Source: Micromonospora foliorum (GTDB lineage Bacteria; Actinomycetota; Actinomycetes; Mycobacteriales; Micromonosporaceae). Taken from it: DNA of 64,000 nt. The notes below the pieces were generated by a model. It ran no database searches. It saw only the letters and a list, made by a program, of their open reading frames with translations, and was not told where the DNA came from. The stretch is taken from assembly GCF_022229015.1 (NCBI RefSeq), contig NZ_JAKKFF010000045.1, forward strand, positions 1 through 64,000. Reading direction: 5' to 3'. The position numbers were made by a program, and so were the translations under genes. Shown here piece after piece: positions 63,779-64,000 of this stretch (its first letter is position 1; the number at the start of each line of letters is the position of its first letter).

Positions 63779-64000
63779 TCAGCGAGCCTGATATGCCTGC
63801 ACAGTCGGTGCCTCTGCCGTCGACCAGGCCAGCTGGGAGGCAGCCAGCGCGGGAGCGGAAGCGGCGCAGGCACGTACCGCCGGGTGAGGATCTTGCAGAT
63901 GGCGGCGAGGCGCGTCGCCGCGGTCGGCGACGGCCAGGACCATCGCGGCCCGCTCGTCCGGCCCGGCCGCCCGGGTCAACTCTTTCAGGGGAGCGGCGTC
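63779..64000 (-). CDS. C-terminal part of a HEAT-repeat-like protein (cut by window edge)
   Basis: The visible 73 codons include ELTRAAGPDERAAMVLAVAD and HPAVRACAASAPALA, helical repeats of the HEAT type, then a tail ending VQAYQAR. The start and most of the gene lie beyond the right edge. It could be a scaffold or a phycobilisome-lyase-like repeat protein. Confidence 0.45.
   Translation of the reverse strand, partial: DAAPLKELTRAAGPDERAAMVLAVADRGDAPRRHLQDPHPAVRACAASAPALAASQLAWSTAEAPTVQAYQAR

Overview
The window looks like chromosome of a high-GC actinobacterium, most probably of the Micromonosporaceae (Micromonospora-like). The evidence is GC-rich codon use throughout, GTG/TTG starts behind AGGAGG-type ribosome sites, large secreted actinobacterial proteins, a LuxR-type large ATPase regulator, and a 3' tRNA-Pro remnant of the kind used as an attachment site by actinobacterial integrative elements. 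The genus is an inference; no rRNA or complete tRNA gene is present. Much of the window is accessory DNA with many broken genes and insertion sequences.

Layout. (1) 1-15 kb: an edge-truncated LuxR/AAA regulator, a VOC protein, secreted enzymes (tannase-like esterase, BNR/sialidase-like protein, subtilisin), small secreted proteins, and remnants of an FAD oxidoreductase, a PadR regulator and a RibD-type reductase. (2) 15.3-22.6 kb: a 2306-residue secreted RHS/YD-repeat polymorphic toxin with a Hint autoprotease and a ParB-like C-terminal toxin, followed after one base by its presumed immunity gene. (3) 22.8-24.2 kb: a complete IS256-family element with a perfect 8-bp target duplication. (4) 25.1-34.4 kb: a defence island between two imperfect 150-bp direct repeats, the right one running into a tRNA-Pro 3' end. 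It carries a PD-(D/E)XK protein, an Mrr-like endonuclease, a NUDIX gene and a tightly overlapping operon CD-NTase / E2-like / E1-like / JAB peptidase / Cap4-like (nuclease + SAVED). This is a type II CBASS anti-phage system in which E2 and E1 are separate genes instead of the usual Cap2 fusion. (5) 34.7-43.8 kb: a Lys-rich miniprotein, a NIPSNAP protein, a class IV aminotransferase/lyase, a DUF1611 protein, a membrane NTPase with 14 WD40 repeats, and a divergent glutamine-amidotransferase-like / ATP-grasp pair. (6) 43.9-47.8 kb: nested transposons. An IS481-family element (6-bp target duplication) is split by an IS110-family element whose upstream non-coding end has short matches to its own ends and to its insertion site, as expected of a bridge RNA. 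Next to it, inverted ISL3 ends bracket a membrane protein gene. (7) 48.6-64 kb: ordinary small genes (PPOX-like, UvrA2-like ABC protein, HD protein with a divergent GlxA/AraC regulator, pentapeptide protein, methyltransferase, acyltransferase, HTH regulator with a divergent hydrolase and a CPBP protease) with further remnants (AraC regulator, DUF7002, GDP-mannose dehydratase).

How the parts work together. In the CBASS operon the CD-NTase would make a cyclic nucleotide on phage infection. The E1/E2 pair would conjugate the CD-NTase through its C-terminal glycine to prime it, the JAB peptidase would reverse this, and the SAVED domain of Cap4 would bind the signal and switch on DNA cleavage. The adjacent nucleases, the tRNA-linked repeats and the GntR regulator suggest that this block arrived as, or replaced cargo of, an integrative element that has since lost its integrase.
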